DNA of 64,000 nucleotides from Tranquillimonas rosea (lineage in GTDB: Bacteria > Pseudomonadota > Alphaproteobacteria > Rhodobacterales > Rhodobacteraceae). Made by a program: the position numbers and the translations under genes. This document shows, one piece after another, positions 25,533-34,014 of the stretch. The number at the start of each line of letters is the position of its first letter. Within the stretch, counting starts at the first letter, position 1. The DNA lies in the NCBI RefSeq assembly GCF_900111315.1, contig NZ_FOGU01000003.1, positions 368,610 through 432,609 on the forward strand. The letters run 5' to 3'. The notes beneath the pieces are model-generated. The model saw only the letters and a list, made by a program, of their open reading frames with translations, was not told where the DNA came from and did not search any database.

Positions 25533-25726
25533 GTGAGGGCCTCTCTGGTGGAAGGTGACGATCCGTATCGCAGACCTCGTCTCCGCAGCCCTCACGAGCC
25601 AGACCGGAGCGGTGATTGTTGTGATCAAGACTTGTGATGGAACGCGATCCGGGCGTCGTGGCGAGCCGCGGTGTGCGGCAGCTCGAAGTTCGAACTGGTA
25701 GCGGCGGCAGATGACGAGGTCCAGGC

Positions 25727-26545
25727 TCAGGCACGCGCGCTGGAGGCGTCGATCTCGGCTGCGAGTTGTTGGCACTTGGCACCGGCCCATTCGTGCGCAT
25801 CGGCACCGAACAAGAGCCGTCGCGCAGGAGCGGCAGAGGACGCTTCGGCGACGATCAGGGCGGCAAGGTCCTCGGGGTAGTTCTGCTGCGCGCCGTTCGC
25901 TTGTGAGATGAAACGTCGGAATCCCTCCACGACCTCGGCATAGTCCGCAATCTCGACACTTCCCTGCCGCGCGGTGGACGGGTCGAGAAAGTTCGTGCGC
26001 ATCATTCCCGGCTCCACGACGAGAGAGCGGATGCCGAGCGGTGCGATCTCTTCGGCGAGGCCCTCCATCCAGCCTTCGAGCGCGAACTTGGACGCCGCAT
26101 AGACCGATCCGCCCTGGTTCGAGACGAGGCCGTTGACCGACGAGATCGTCACGATCAGACCCGAGCGCTGCCGGCGCATCGTGGGCAGCACCGCGCGCGC
26201 CACGTTCATCGCGCCAAAGAGGTTGATCTCGAACTGCCGGCGCACGTCCTCGTCCGGGATCGTCTCGAACCATCCAAGCTGAGCGCGGCCGGCATTGTTG
26301 ACCAGCACGTCGATCCGGCCGAACGCGTCGACAGCGGCGTCATGCGCCGCCGAAGCCGCCTCGGGATCGGTCACGTCGAGCGGCAGCACGAGCAGGCTAT
26401 CGTCTGAGACGGAAAGGCTTTTGACGATCCCGTCGACCGTCCGGCTGGTCGCGACGACCTTGTCGCCAGCGGCGAGTGCATCCCGGGCGATCAGATGGCC
26501 CAGCCCCCTGCCCGCTCCGGTGATGAACCATATCTTGTCAATCAT
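25727..26545 (-). CDS. Short-chain dehydrogenase/reductase
   Basis: A 272-residue classical SDR. The cofactor motif is ITGAGRGLG, the NNAG motif is VLVNNAG and the active site is SSVNG...YAASK. The Arg pair after the second strand (TSRTVDG) hints at NADP. It resembles the uncharacterised oxidoreductases that often stand opposite a LysR gene, as here (LysR at 26643). GAGGAG lies before ATG 26545. Substrate unknown. Confidence 0.87.
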   Translation of the reverse strand: MIDKIWFITGAGRGLGHLIARDALAAGDKVVATSRTVDGIVKSLSVSDDSLLVLPLDVTDPEAASAAHDAAVDAFGRIDVLVNNAGRAQLGWFETIPDEDVRRQFEINLFGAMNVARAVLPTMRRQRSGLIVTISSVNGLVSNQGGSVYAASKFALEGWMEGLAEEIAPLGIRSLVVEPGMMRTNFLDPSTARQGSVEIADYAEVVEGFRRFISQANGAQQNYPEDLAALIVAEASSAAPARRLLFGADAHEWAGAKCQQLAAEIDASSARA

Positions 26546-26642
26546 GGTCAGCTCCTCTTGTTTGCTGACCTTCTATTAGTTCATGGATGCAGTTCGCGAT
26601 TAGTGCTTGGGGACTTGTCGGACTGAGTAGTATTGCTACTGA

Positions 26643-27563
26643 ATGAACCCGCGCAAATTCTCCGACCTCGTCATCTTCCACCGCGTTGCGGAAAAGCGCA
26701 GCTTCACCGCCGCGGCCCGCAGCCTCGGCGTGACCCAGTCCGCCGTCAGCCAGACCGTGAAGCGCCTCGAGGGCGACCTCAGGATACGGTTGCTGTCACG
26801 CTCAACGCGCAGCCTTTCCCCGACGGCGGCGGGCGAGCGTCTGCTGCACACGCTTTCTCCGGTCATCGCGGAAATTGATGCCGAGATCGACGATCTGGAA
26901 CAGCTGCGCGAGGAGCCGGGCGGGCGCCTGCGCGTGACTTGCGGAAAGCACGCCGCGAATACGCTGGTCTGGCCGGCCTTCTCGCGGCTGCTCGCGGCCC
27001 ATCCCGAGATCGAGGGCGAGCTGAGCGTCGAGAACGGCTATGTCGATATCGTCGCCGAGCGGTTCGACGTCGGGGTACGGATGCGCGACGATCTGGAAAT
27101 GGACATGGTCTCCGTACCCGTAGGGCCGCCCTTGAGGTCCGTCGTAGTGGGGGCGCCGGGGTATCTCGCCACCTGCGACCGGCCCCGCATACCGCGAGAC
27201 CTGGCCGGGCATCGCTGCATCGGCTTCAGGACTGCCGGCGGCACCCTGTCGCCGTGGTCGTTCGAGAAGGATGGGCATGCCGAGACGGTGAAGGTCACAC
27301 CTTCCGTCGTCGTCAACGATGGTGATGCGCTCGTGGGGGCGGCTCATGCGAGGATGGGGCTGGCCTACATGCTCGAAGACCTCGCCGCGCCCTTTCTGGC
27401 CGACGGCCGTCTTGTCGAGGTCCTCTCGGACTGGAGCCCCGAGTTTCCGGGCTATCACGCCTTCTATTCAAGTCGCCGCCAACCAACCCGCGCCTTCACC
27501 TTGTTTCTCGAACGCCTGCGGCAGGTGGCCAGAGAGAGAACCGTCGCGAGGGAAGCGGGCTGA
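26643..27563 (+). CDS. LysR-family transcription regulator
   Basis: 306 residues with the LysR helix-turn-helix (FHRVAEKRSFTAAARSLGVTQSAVSQTVKRLEGDLRIRLLSRSTRSLSPTAAG) and a C-terminal effector domain of the CrgA/DsdC-like type (RLRVTCGKHAANTLVWPAFSRLL...). It is divergent from the SDR gene, whose regulator it probably is. There is no obvious ribosome site before ATG 26643; a small inverted repeat AGTAG-TATTG-CTACT (26626-26640) abuts the start and may be an autoregulatory site. Confidence 0.88.
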   Translation: MNPRKFSDLVIFHRVAEKRSFTAAARSLGVTQSAVSQTVKRLEGDLRIRLLSRSTRSLSPTAAGERLLHTLSPVIAEIDAEIDDLEQLREEPGGRLRVTCGKHAANTLVWPAFSRLLAAHPEIEGELSVENGYVDIVAERFDVGVRMRDDLEMDMVSVPVGPPLRSVVVGAPGYLATCDRPRIPRDLAGHRCIGFRTAGGTLSPWSFEKDGHAETVKVTPSVVVNDGDALVGAAHARMGLAYMLEDLAAPFLADGRLVEVLSDWSPEFPGYHAFYSSRRQPTRAFTLFLERLRQVARERTVAREAG

Positions 27564-27618
27564 GCGTCTTGAATAGCAGCAGACGCGCCGAACCTGCGGG
27601 CGACAGCGGACAGAGCCG

Positions 27619-27851
27619 TCACTCGCCGCTTGTCGCCTCGCGGGCGATGTCACCCAGGCTTTTCGCCCCGTATCGCGCCGATACGAGCTCCACGGCTTCG
27701 GATTCGACAAGGGTCCGATTGACGGCGCGTTCCACAGGGCAGCCCGGATGATCCCGCGCTTCTGGGGCCCTGCCGCACCGGGGCGGCCCAGCGCGGCGAA
27801 GACGGCGGCCATCGAGATGTCGTCCAGCGCTTTCGAGACCCGGATGTCCAT
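27619..27851 (-). pseudogene. Possible frameshifted gene remnant, product unknown
   Basis: Two coding-looking segments on the minus strand lie in different frames. The upstream one (MDIRVSKALDDISMAAVFAAL, then RGIIRAALW) begins at 27851. The downstream one (VNRTLVESEAVELVSARYGAKSLGDIAREATSGE, then stop) ends at 27619. Joined by one frameshift near 27725 they would make about 75 residues with normal codon use. I cannot name the family. It fills the 306-base gap between the LysR and phosphotransferase genes. Confidence 0.35.
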
Positions 27852-27869
27852 TTTGAACAGGAAATATCG

Positions 27870-28964
27870 ATGCCAAACAGCGAGATCCCGGCGTCTCTGG
27901 ATGAGGTCGACCTGAATTGGGTCACGGCGGCCCTCGAGAGCACCGGACACGCGACACCTCGGATCGAAGAGCTGCGGGTCGAGCCCGTCGATGCCGCGTG
28001 CAGCACCGCCGCCCGGCTCCACCTGAGGGGCAGCGCGAACGGCGAGGCGCTACCGCCGACCATGTTCCTCAAGCTCTGCCCGCCCGGTCACGACTTCCTC
28101 GGCGCCTCCGAAGTCGCCTACTACACGCGGGATTACGTTGGTCTCGACGACGCCCCGCTCGTCCGCTGCCACGCGGCGATAGGGCCTCACGACATGGATG
28201 TCGCGGACAGCATCGGCGAGGGTTACGCCCTTCTCCTCGCGGATCTGACGGCCAGCCATACGGACAACAAGACCATTCCCCCCACGAGATCCCATGCGCG
28301 ATGCCTGGGCGCATCGCTCGGCAAGCTGCACGCTCACAGATGGGGCATGGCGGGCGATCCTGACGGGACTCACGACCTCGACGCGGATCTCGACCGGTAT
28401 CTCGGCCATGTAGGGAGGGGGCTGGAGCCGGTGCTGGAAGCCCTCGGCGACGAGATAGACGCGCGGCGACGCGACCGGCTGCGCCGCGTCCTGGACGAGG
28501 ACGTCGAGCGCATGCGTCTGCGGGCGCGGGACGGGTCCGGCGTCGCCCTTCTTCATGGCGACCCGAACCCCACGAACGTCCTGACGCTCAGGCCGGGGAT
28601 TCAAGGCGAGCCCGGTGGGCCGGCGCTCTGCCTCGTCGACCGGCAGCCGTTCGCGTGGTCGCTGCGGCTGTGGCTGGGGACGCTCGATCTGGTCCATGCA
28701 AGCGTTCCGTACTGGTCGCCCGCCACGCGCCGTGCCCAAGAGCGTGTCCTTTTGGAAGGCTATCACGAGGCGCTCTGTGGGGCGGGCGTGACGGATTATC
28801 CGTTTGCGCGGCTCGTCGAAGACTGGCGGGCCTGCCTGTGCCAGGGCGCGCTCGTCGCAGTGGAATGGGGCGCGGACGCGGAGGCCCTCGATGGCATGCG
28901 CTGGCTCTGGCAGGATCAGCTCGACCGTGCCCTCCGCGCCGTCATGGATTGGGACGACATGTGA
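27870..28964 (+). CDS. Phosphotransferase family protein (aminoglycoside/EcKinase-like)
   Basis: 364 residues with a kinase fold. The N-lobe has FLKLCPPGHDFLGASEVAYYTRDY with its Lys. The Brenner-type catalytic loop is ALLHGDPNPTNVL (HGDxxxxN) and the metal-binding Asp is in CLVDRQPF (DRQ). This matches the aminoglycoside phosphotransferase / ecdysteroid-kinase-like group, often of unknown substrate in environmental bacteria. AGGAA is 6 bases before ATG 27870. The neighbours give no clue to the substrate. Confidence 0.82.
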   Translation: MPNSEIPASLDEVDLNWVTAALESTGHATPRIEELRVEPVDAACSTAARLHLRGSANGEALPPTMFLKLCPPGHDFLGASEVAYYTRDYVGLDDAPLVRCHAAIGPHDMDVADSIGEGYALLLADLTASHTDNKTIPPTRSHARCLGASLGKLHAHRWGMAGDPDGTHDLDADLDRYLGHVGRGLEPVLEALGDEIDARRRDRLRRVLDEDVERMRLRARDGSGVALLHGDPNPTNVLTLRPGIQGEPGGPALCLVDRQPFAWSLRLWLGTLDLVHASVPYWSPATRRAQERVLLEGYHEALCGAGVTDYPFARLVEDWRACLCQGALVAVEWGADAEALDGMRWLWQDQLDRALRAVMDWDDM

Positions 28965-29042
28965 GACGCCCAGACCTGCGCATCCGCCACGAGCGCGTTG
29001 TCGTGCTTGCGCGCGACGTGCGGTATCCCCCAGGCGATGTCG

Positions 29043-29732
29043 TCAATGGCGAAACAGCAGGAGATCCGCCCGGCACCACAGCATGTAGCAGATCAGCAGG
29101 ACGCCGGACTGCGCGAGGTCCAGCGCGCCCCCTTCCCCGCCAGCCGAAAGGCGCGCAAGCTCCAAGAGTATGGCAGCGACCGCGGGAGCACGGCTGAGCA
29201 GGGCACTGAAGCGGAAGACATCGATCTGTCGATGCCGCGTTGTCCCGTAACCCGGCAACGGGATGCGAACCGGCCAGCCCCGTCCGGGCGTCAGCCCGTT
29301 GCCGATTTTCCCGCCTGCCAGCAAGAGCGTCGAGACCGCGGCGAGCCAGAAGCTGCCGAACAGAATGAGGGCGATCCCCAGAACGAAGGCGGCAATCCCC
29401 GAGAGGAAGTCGGCGCGGCGCACCATCACGGCGTCGGGCGTCGTCCCCGCCGACCATGCCCGATGATAAAGCTCGCCGCTGACGAAGAACATCACCATGG
29501 CAACGGTCAGAGCGGTCGCCCCCGTGCTGCCGACCAGGTACTCCCGGATGGCGGCGAGGGCCGAGCCGCCGGTCGCATCCTGCGCGGCGAGGATCTGGAA
29601 CGCGACACCCGAGACGAGGCCCAGTGCGTTGCCGAGGTTGTAGTACCCGCCGGGTCCTGTGCAGCGCACGGCAATGGCGCGGAACAGACGGCGATGGGTC
29701 GGGACCCGGACTGTCCGATCAGGGGTAAGCAT
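29043..29732 (-). CDS. Integral membrane protein of unknown function
   Basis: 229 residues with about six hydrophobic segments (NALGLVSGVAFQILAA, ALTVAMVMFFVSGELYH, FLSGIAAFVLGIALILFGSFWLAAVSTLLLAGG, VAAILLELARL, GVLLICYMLWCRADLLL). AGGAG lies 6 bases before ATG 29732. I do not recognise a named family. It is oriented with lrgAB but separated from lrgB by 124 bases. Confidence 0.65.
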   Translation of the reverse strand: MLTPDRTVRVPTHRRLFRAIAVRCTGPGGYYNLGNALGLVSGVAFQILAAQDATGGSALAAIREYLVGSTGATALTVAMVMFFVSGELYHRAWSAGTTPDAVMVRRADFLSGIAAFVLGIALILFGSFWLAAVSTLLLAGGKIGNGLTPGRGWPVRIPLPGYGTTRHRQIDVFRFSALLSRAPAVAAILLELARLSAGGEGGALDLAQSGVLLICYMLWCRADLLLFRH

Positions 29733-29856
29733 GTGGCGCTCCTATTCTCCGAATGTGTGGCGATCGTCGTGCGACCGAAGTCGTACCCACCCGTTGAACC
29801 AAGCCGCAGCGGCCCCGTCGCAGCCGTGGCAAGCCCCCGTATCCACCGGCGTGTCA

Positions 29857-30561
29857 TCAGAGGGCTCCGAGGATGATGGGAACGAGAAGGATCGTGAGAC
29901 CGGCGTTCAGGATCATGCCGAGCGAGGCGAAGGCACCGCACCGATCCGAAATCTGCAGCGCCCGCGCGGTGCCGATCGCGTGCGCGGCGATGCCGAGGGC
30001 GAGGCCGATCGCGCGATCGTCATGCACGCCCGAGCGCCGCAATATCGTTGGCCCGAAGGCGGTGCCGAAGATGCCCGTCGAGATCACCACCAACGCGGTC
30101 AACGCAGGTGTACCGCCCAGCCGCTCGGCCATCTGTACCGCAACAGCCGTCGTGGCCGATTTCGACGCGAGCGTGGCCAGAAGCGTCTGAGGGGCCCCGA
30201 AGACGGCAGGATAGGCCAGCGCGGTCACGAGCGCCGCCAGCCAGCCCATGAGCAGCGTCAGCACGATCGCACCACCAGCCATCCGGATCAGCGCGAACTG
30301 CCGGGAAAGCGGCACGGCCAGAAGGACGACGAACACACCGAGCGCGATCTGGAGCGGAAAGGCCTGGGCGAAATAGACCTGATAGGGCATTCCCGTGACC
30401 GCCAGAATGACAGCCACGGCCGCGCTGGCAGTCAGAACTGGGTGCAACAGCGCCGGCCTGCGCAGCCGGGTGTGCAGCGCCTCGGCAGCGGCATAGGCCA
30501 CGACCGTTGCCGTCACCCCGAAGAGCGGGTTGCCGACCGCCAATGCCACGGCGCCGGTCAT
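29857..30561 (-). CDS. lrgB: LrgB/CidB-family membrane protein
   Basis: A 234-residue hydrophobic protein of the LrgB family. Diagnostic parts are TLLATLASKSATTAVAVQMAERLGG, STGIFGTAFGPTILRRSGVHDDRAIGLALGIAAHAIGTARAL. In bacteria and plants LrgAB-type pairs influence murein hydrolase control and transport of pyruvate or glycolate. The start ATG at 30561 overlaps the lrgA stop (ATGA). The longer upstream frame lies over lrgA and is rejected. Confidence 0.88.
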   Translation of the reverse strand: MTGAVALAVGNPLFGVTATVVAYAAAEALHTRLRRPALLHPVLTASAAVAVILAVTGMPYQVYFAQAFPLQIALGVFVVLLAVPLSRQFALIRMAGGAIVLTLLMGWLAALVTALAYPAVFGAPQTLLATLASKSATTAVAVQMAERLGGTPALTALVVISTGIFGTAFGPTILRRSGVHDDRAIGLALGIAAHAIGTARALQISDRCGAFASLGMILNAGLTILLVPIILGAL

Positions 30562-30908
30562 GCCGCGCTCCGCTCGGAGCAAAGGAGCGCCTGTGCACAA
30601 AGGCCGGCCACGACCAGCGTCGTGGCGGTGCCAAGGACGACCGCCACGACGATCGGCACCCAGAAGAGCGCCAACAGATCGACATGGGCGACGAGCCCGG
30701 CCGCCGTAGGCACGAAGAGTAACGGCGTGTGAGGCGCGACGCCGTCGAACAGCCGCTCGAGGTCGGGATCGGGCCGGCCGCGGAGGGCGAACAGCGCCAC
30801 GACGGCCGTCAGCCCCAGGGCCGCCCCCGGGATCGGCGCGTTCATGAGCGTTGTTGCCAATTCTCCGACAAACAGCAGGCCGAGGGCGAGCGCGAAGGCA
30901 CGGATCAT
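30558..30908 (-). CDS. lrgA: LrgA/CidA-family membrane protein
   Basis: A 116-residue protein with four predicted helices. The family pattern LFVGELATTLMNAPIPGAALGLTAVVALF and the later FVPTAAGLVAHVDLL (usual FVPAGVGLM) identify LrgA/CidA, the holin-like partner of LrgB. It is coupled to lrgB by an ATGA overlap. Confidence 0.87.
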   Translation of the reverse strand: MIRAFALALGLLFVGELATTLMNAPIPGAALGLTAVVALFALRGRPDPDLERLFDGVAPHTPLLFVPTAAGLVAHVDLLALFWVPIVVAVVLGTATTLVVAGLCAQALLCSERSAA

Positions 30909-31208
30909 GCGGGGCTCCGATCAAATGAGCAGCAACCAATGTCGGAGCGAGTATGGGGCCGGGACTCAGGGCGAGCCTCCCCCAACCGGGGGATGACATC
31001 TGCCCGCTCGCGCGAATCGCGCAGGTTCGGCGCGTGTCGCTCGGAATGACGCGGATCAGGTTCGGCCAGAGTTGCGCGCCTTCAGATGGGGTCCGGAATG
31101 GCGTGCCTACCGAGGCCGGTCTTGCGGGCGATCTCAGGGGGGTGCAGCAAGCCGGCGTCTTGCTGTGCCGGCGTTACGCCCCGCGTTCGTGACGGCCTCG
31201 CTCCGGGA
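30909..31208. other. Intergenic stretch with a possible coding scrap
   Basis: 300 bases between lrgA and the LuxR gene. The only coding-like piece is on the minus strand at about 31085-31145 (PEIARKTGLGRHAIPDPI, then stop), which faintly recalls the helix-turn-helix of recombinases or transposases, but it is too short to assign. The promoter of lrgA should lie near 30915-30990. Confidence 0.35.
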
Positions 31209-32390
31209 TCACCGGAGGCCGACCCGAGTCATGATCTGACCAAGCGCGGCCGTCGATCTGGCGCCCAGCTTCTCGCGCCCGCGCGCGAGATGCGTCTTGA
31301 CGGTGCTTTCGGCTACCCCGAGGCGGTCGGCCATCTGGCGGCGCGACAGCGCGAGTGGCGTCAGACGCAGCACGTTCGCCTCTGCCCGGGTCAGTCCGAG
31401 CGCGGCCTGAAGCCGTTCGGCGGTGGGCAGGCCACCCTCGTCGCAGGGATCGCCGATCACGATGCAGGCATGCGCGGCATGCGCACCGGTCGCGGCGGAC
31501 ATGCCCGTCGCTCGGTAGACAGACACGGCGAGCGGCGGCAGTCCGTCTTGGCGCTTCGCGCGGATCGGTGTTTCCGTCGGCACGGCACCATCCGCGTAGA
31601 GGTCGCCCAGACGCGCCAGAAGCAGGGCATGGGCCGCCGGGTCGGCCAGCCGGAACGTCCGCCCGAACGCGCTCACGCCGCTCCTGCCTGCCAGCATCGT
31701 CTCGGCGACCGCATTGCGAAATACGATCCGCAGGTTTCGGTCCACGAGCAGGACGGCGGTCGCGCGATGGTCGATGATCTCGGCGAGGCTGCTCAAGGCC
31801 GCGCGGCCGATCTCGAGTCTCAACCGCATGTCGGTGGCGCGTCGCAAATGCGACAGCATCCCGTCGAAACGCGCGACGTCCGCCGCATCCATCGGTCCGG
31901 CTGCGGTCGGCCGCGCGATGAACCCGCCAGCCACGGCGCCGCCTTCCCGCATCACCGTGAATACCCGCGTCGAGGCGATACCCCGGCGCACGAAGCAGTG
32001 CTCGAAAAAGTCACGCTGCCGCTCGGTTTCGCCGTGGAAGATTTCGCCGCCTTCAAAGCTCTCGTTCAAGCGCGCCCGTGTGCAAGCGCGGAAGCAGGGA
32101 TTTAGGTTGGGATCGAAGTTGTCCGCCACGGTAAGGCCGCAGTCGGCAAGAACGTCCTCGCCGTAGTTAAACTGCGCGATCCGATACGAGCTCTTGTCCG
32201 TGACATATCCGTCGGCAAACAACATGGCGCCGGCACCGAACACGTCGCAGACGGCATTCGGGATCTCGGCCCAATCCGTTTCTCCCGCGGCGCCGGCGTA
32301 AATCGCCGATATGAGCGCATCGTGAATCAAAATGGCAGTCTCCGGAAAGCCAAAATCCGGCACCGTTAACGCAATCAAAGCGCGAATCAT
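31209..32390 (-). CDS. LuxR-family transcription regulator with PAS-like region
   Basis: 393 residues. The C-terminal helix-turn-helix is of the LuxR type (LTRAEANVLRLTPLALSRRQMADRLGVAESTVKTHLARGREKLGARSTAALGQIM). A central segment (LAEIIDHRATAVLLVDRNLRIVFRNAVAETMLAG) looks like a PAS fold; the N-terminal 170 residues form a further sensory region. There is no acyl-homoserine-lactone domain signature and no receiver domain. The start is uncertain: ATG 32390 lacks a ribosome site and a GTG at 32363 is possible. Its target is unknown. Confidence 0.82.
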   Translation of the reverse strand: MIRALIALTVPDFGFPETAILIHDALISAIYAGAAGETDWAEIPNAVCDVFGAGAMLFADGYVTDKSSYRIAQFNYGEDVLADCGLTVADNFDPNLNPCFRACTRARLNESFEGGEIFHGETERQRDFFEHCFVRRGIASTRVFTVMREGGAVAGGFIARPTAAGPMDAADVARFDGMLSHLRRATDMRLRLEIGRAALSSLAEIIDHRATAVLLVDRNLRIVFRNAVAETMLAGRSGVSAFGRTFRLADPAAHALLLARLGDLYADGAVPTETPIRAKRQDGLPPLAVSVYRATGMSAATGAHAAHACIVIGDPCDEGGLPTAERLQAALGLTRAEANVLRLTPLALSRRQMADRLGVAESTVKTHLARGREKLGARSTAALGQIMTRVGLR

Positions 32391-32636
32391 AAGCGCTAAT
32401 ACCCGCGCTCAGTTGTACCATGTGTCAGCCGCCAGGAGGAGCCGCACGAGCGCCGCAGGGCCGTCAGTCGATCCTGATTGTAATCCGGCGCATTGCGTCG
32501 ACACAGGCGCCACCGCTCCCAAATGTCCGCCTGGCTCGACACCACGTTACCGAGTGCGGCAGCTGCCAAAAGCCGCGCAATGAGACGGGAGAGCGTCCCG
32601 GCAAGGATCTCTCGGGGGATTGGGCCTCAGAAAACG

Positions 32637-32780
32637 GATACTCCCCAGCCGCTGCCCCGCGCGCTGGCGCACACCATCGCCAAAGCTATCCAAGCTGCGT
32701 ATCACCGCACCGATACGCTAGCTGCCCGCATGCGTCCCGTCGATGTCGCAGTGGCCCGCATCGTAGCGGCGGCCGCTTAA
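32637..32780 (+). pseudogene. C-terminal remnant of a tyrosine recombinase (integrase)
   Basis: The frame encodes DTPQPLPRALAHTI then AKAIQAAYHRTDTLAARMRPVD and ends at a stop. This matches the extreme C-terminus of phage and integrative-element integrases (E-x-ALAHxxGNxVERAYRRxD-x-x-x-KRRxLMEAWA). No catalytic residues remain upstream and the rest of the 398-base gap (32391-32788) has no gene. It marks an old integration that has been lost. Confidence 0.55.
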
Positions 32781-32788
32781 GCCGGTGG

Positions 32789-33787
32789 TCATTTATCGAA
32801 GGCCGCCTGAATCTTCAGCCCCGTTGCGGGCGCTTTCCCGGCCAACACCTCGGCAACCTCTTCGAGCGGCAGGCGGTGGGAAACGAGACGTGCGACGTCC
32901 GGTCCGGCGGCGCGGATGGCACCGAGAGCCGCGGCGATGTTGTGGTTGAGTGAATGGGCACCGGCGAGCCTGATCTGCCGACGGAAGATCTCGAACGGTG
33001 CAACGTCGATGCGTGCGGCGGGCGGGCAGACGCCGAAGAACAGGCAGGAGCCTCCGTCAGCCGTGTAGTCGATGAGGGTCGCCGCAACCTCGACCTTGCC
33101 GGTCGCGTCCACGGTCAGGTCGATCTCGCGGCGCATCGACTCCAACTCCGCCGAACCGCTTGCGACGGCCCTGAAGCCAAAGCCTTCGGCCAGTTCAAGC
33201 CGGTCGGGCGAAACGTCCGCGAACGTGACCTGCGTCACCTTTTGTGCACGGAGCGCCAGCCCGATCAGCAGCCCCATCGGACCGGCGCCGAAGATCAGCA
33301 CGGCATCGTTCGGGTTCGGATCGACCGCCGAGACGCCGTTGAGCGCGCAGCCCATTGGCTCGGCCAGGGCTGCGAGCTCGTAGGGCATGTCTCCGATCGG
33401 CATCAGGTTCCCTGCACGGACAGCACTGAGCTCGGCGAAGCCGCCGCCTGTCGAGACACCGTAGGCCCCGAGACGCTCGCAGAGATTTCCCAGGCCCCGA
33501 CGACAGGACCGGCAGGTTCCACAGCTGAGGTTCGGATCGACGGCGACGCGATCTCCGACCGAAAGGTCGCCGACATCCGGCCCGACCGCGACAACCTCGC
33601 CGGCGTATTCGTGGCCCGGCACCAGGGGAAAGGCGCCGGGGCCGTAGCGTGCGTGCAGCACGTCGAAATCCGTGTGGCAGAGGCCGCTCGCGCGCACGGC
33701 GATCAGCGCCTCGCCCGGACCGGCGTCGGGCGCGGTGATATCCGTCAGCCGGACCTCGCCAGCAACCGGAAAGGTGATAGCCTGCAT
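32789..33787 (-). CDS. Zinc-dependent polyol/alcohol dehydrogenase
   Basis: A 332-residue medium-chain dehydrogenase. The catalytic zinc site is seen in GLCHTDFD and GHEYAGEV, the structural zinc site in CGTCRSCRRGLGNLC, and the NAD-binding motif in IFGAGPMGLLIGLAL. AGGAG lies before ATG 33787. The gene lies in a locus with a polyol-type binding protein, a sugar kinase and a tagatose-type GatZ protein, so oxidation of a hexitol (galactitol or altritol type) to a ketohexose is the likely role. It belongs with the same operon as the binding protein, after a deletion. Confidence 0.86.
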   Translation of the reverse strand: MQAITFPVAGEVRLTDITAPDAGPGEALIAVRASGLCHTDFDVLHARYGPGAFPLVPGHEYAGEVVAVGPDVGDLSVGDRVAVDPNLSCGTCRSCRRGLGNLCERLGAYGVSTGGGFAELSAVRAGNLMPIGDMPYELAALAEPMGCALNGVSAVDPNPNDAVLIFGAGPMGLLIGLALRAQKVTQVTFADVSPDRLELAEGFGFRAVASGSAELESMRREIDLTVDATGKVEVAATLIDYTADGGSCLFFGVCPPAARIDVAPFEIFRRQIRLAGAHSLNHNIAAALGAIRAAGPDVARLVSHRLPLEEVAEVLAGKAPATGLKIQAAFDK

Positions 33788-33822
33788 GTGACTTCTCCTG
33801 AGAGTGAAAGTACGCCGGTGCA

Positions 33823-33903
33823 ATCGAGGCAATCGCCGAGGTTCAGCACCCGCGCCGCGGTCTCGATGCGCCGCTTCTGCTCGGCCGGCGAGAGGCCCGC
33901 CAT
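33823..33903 (-). pseudogene. Remnant of a MalK-type sugar ABC ATPase
   Basis: The minus-strand frame encodes MAGLSPAEQKRRI followed by ETAARVLNLGDCLD, then loses similarity. This is the helical segment just before the ABC signature in MalK/SmoK proteins (AEQKRRIEEAARVLNLGDLLDR-x-P-x-x-LSGGQ). Nothing else of the ATPase or of the two permeases expected between binding protein and ATPase remains; the signature motif has been replaced by the leader of the dehydrogenase gene. It proves the deletion of transporter genes. Confidence 0.6.
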
Positions 33904-33976
33904 CGCGCCGCCATGGCGGGCCTCGCCTGTCTGGTGATGTGGAAGACGGCGCGGTCGTGCGCCGAGGTGCTAAACG

Positions 33977-34004
33977 CCGGGAACCGGATGGCACCGGTTC
34001 CCGG
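33977..34004 (-). terminator. Stem-loop directly after the polyol binding-protein gene
   Basis: CCGGGAACCGG and CCGGTTCCCGG form a perfect 11-bp stem with a 6-base loop, 10 bases after the binding-protein stop. In the minus orientation it is followed by GCGTTTAG. In ABC operons a stem-loop here normally stabilises the binding-protein mRNA and limits read-through into permease genes, which are now missing. Confidence 0.65.
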
Positions 34005-34014
34005 GCAGGGAGGG

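Noticed and set aside
31085..31145. PEIARKTGLGRHAIPDPI as a transposase remnant
   Set aside because: Too short and only loosely like a recombinase helix-turn-helix; not enough to call a pseudogene.
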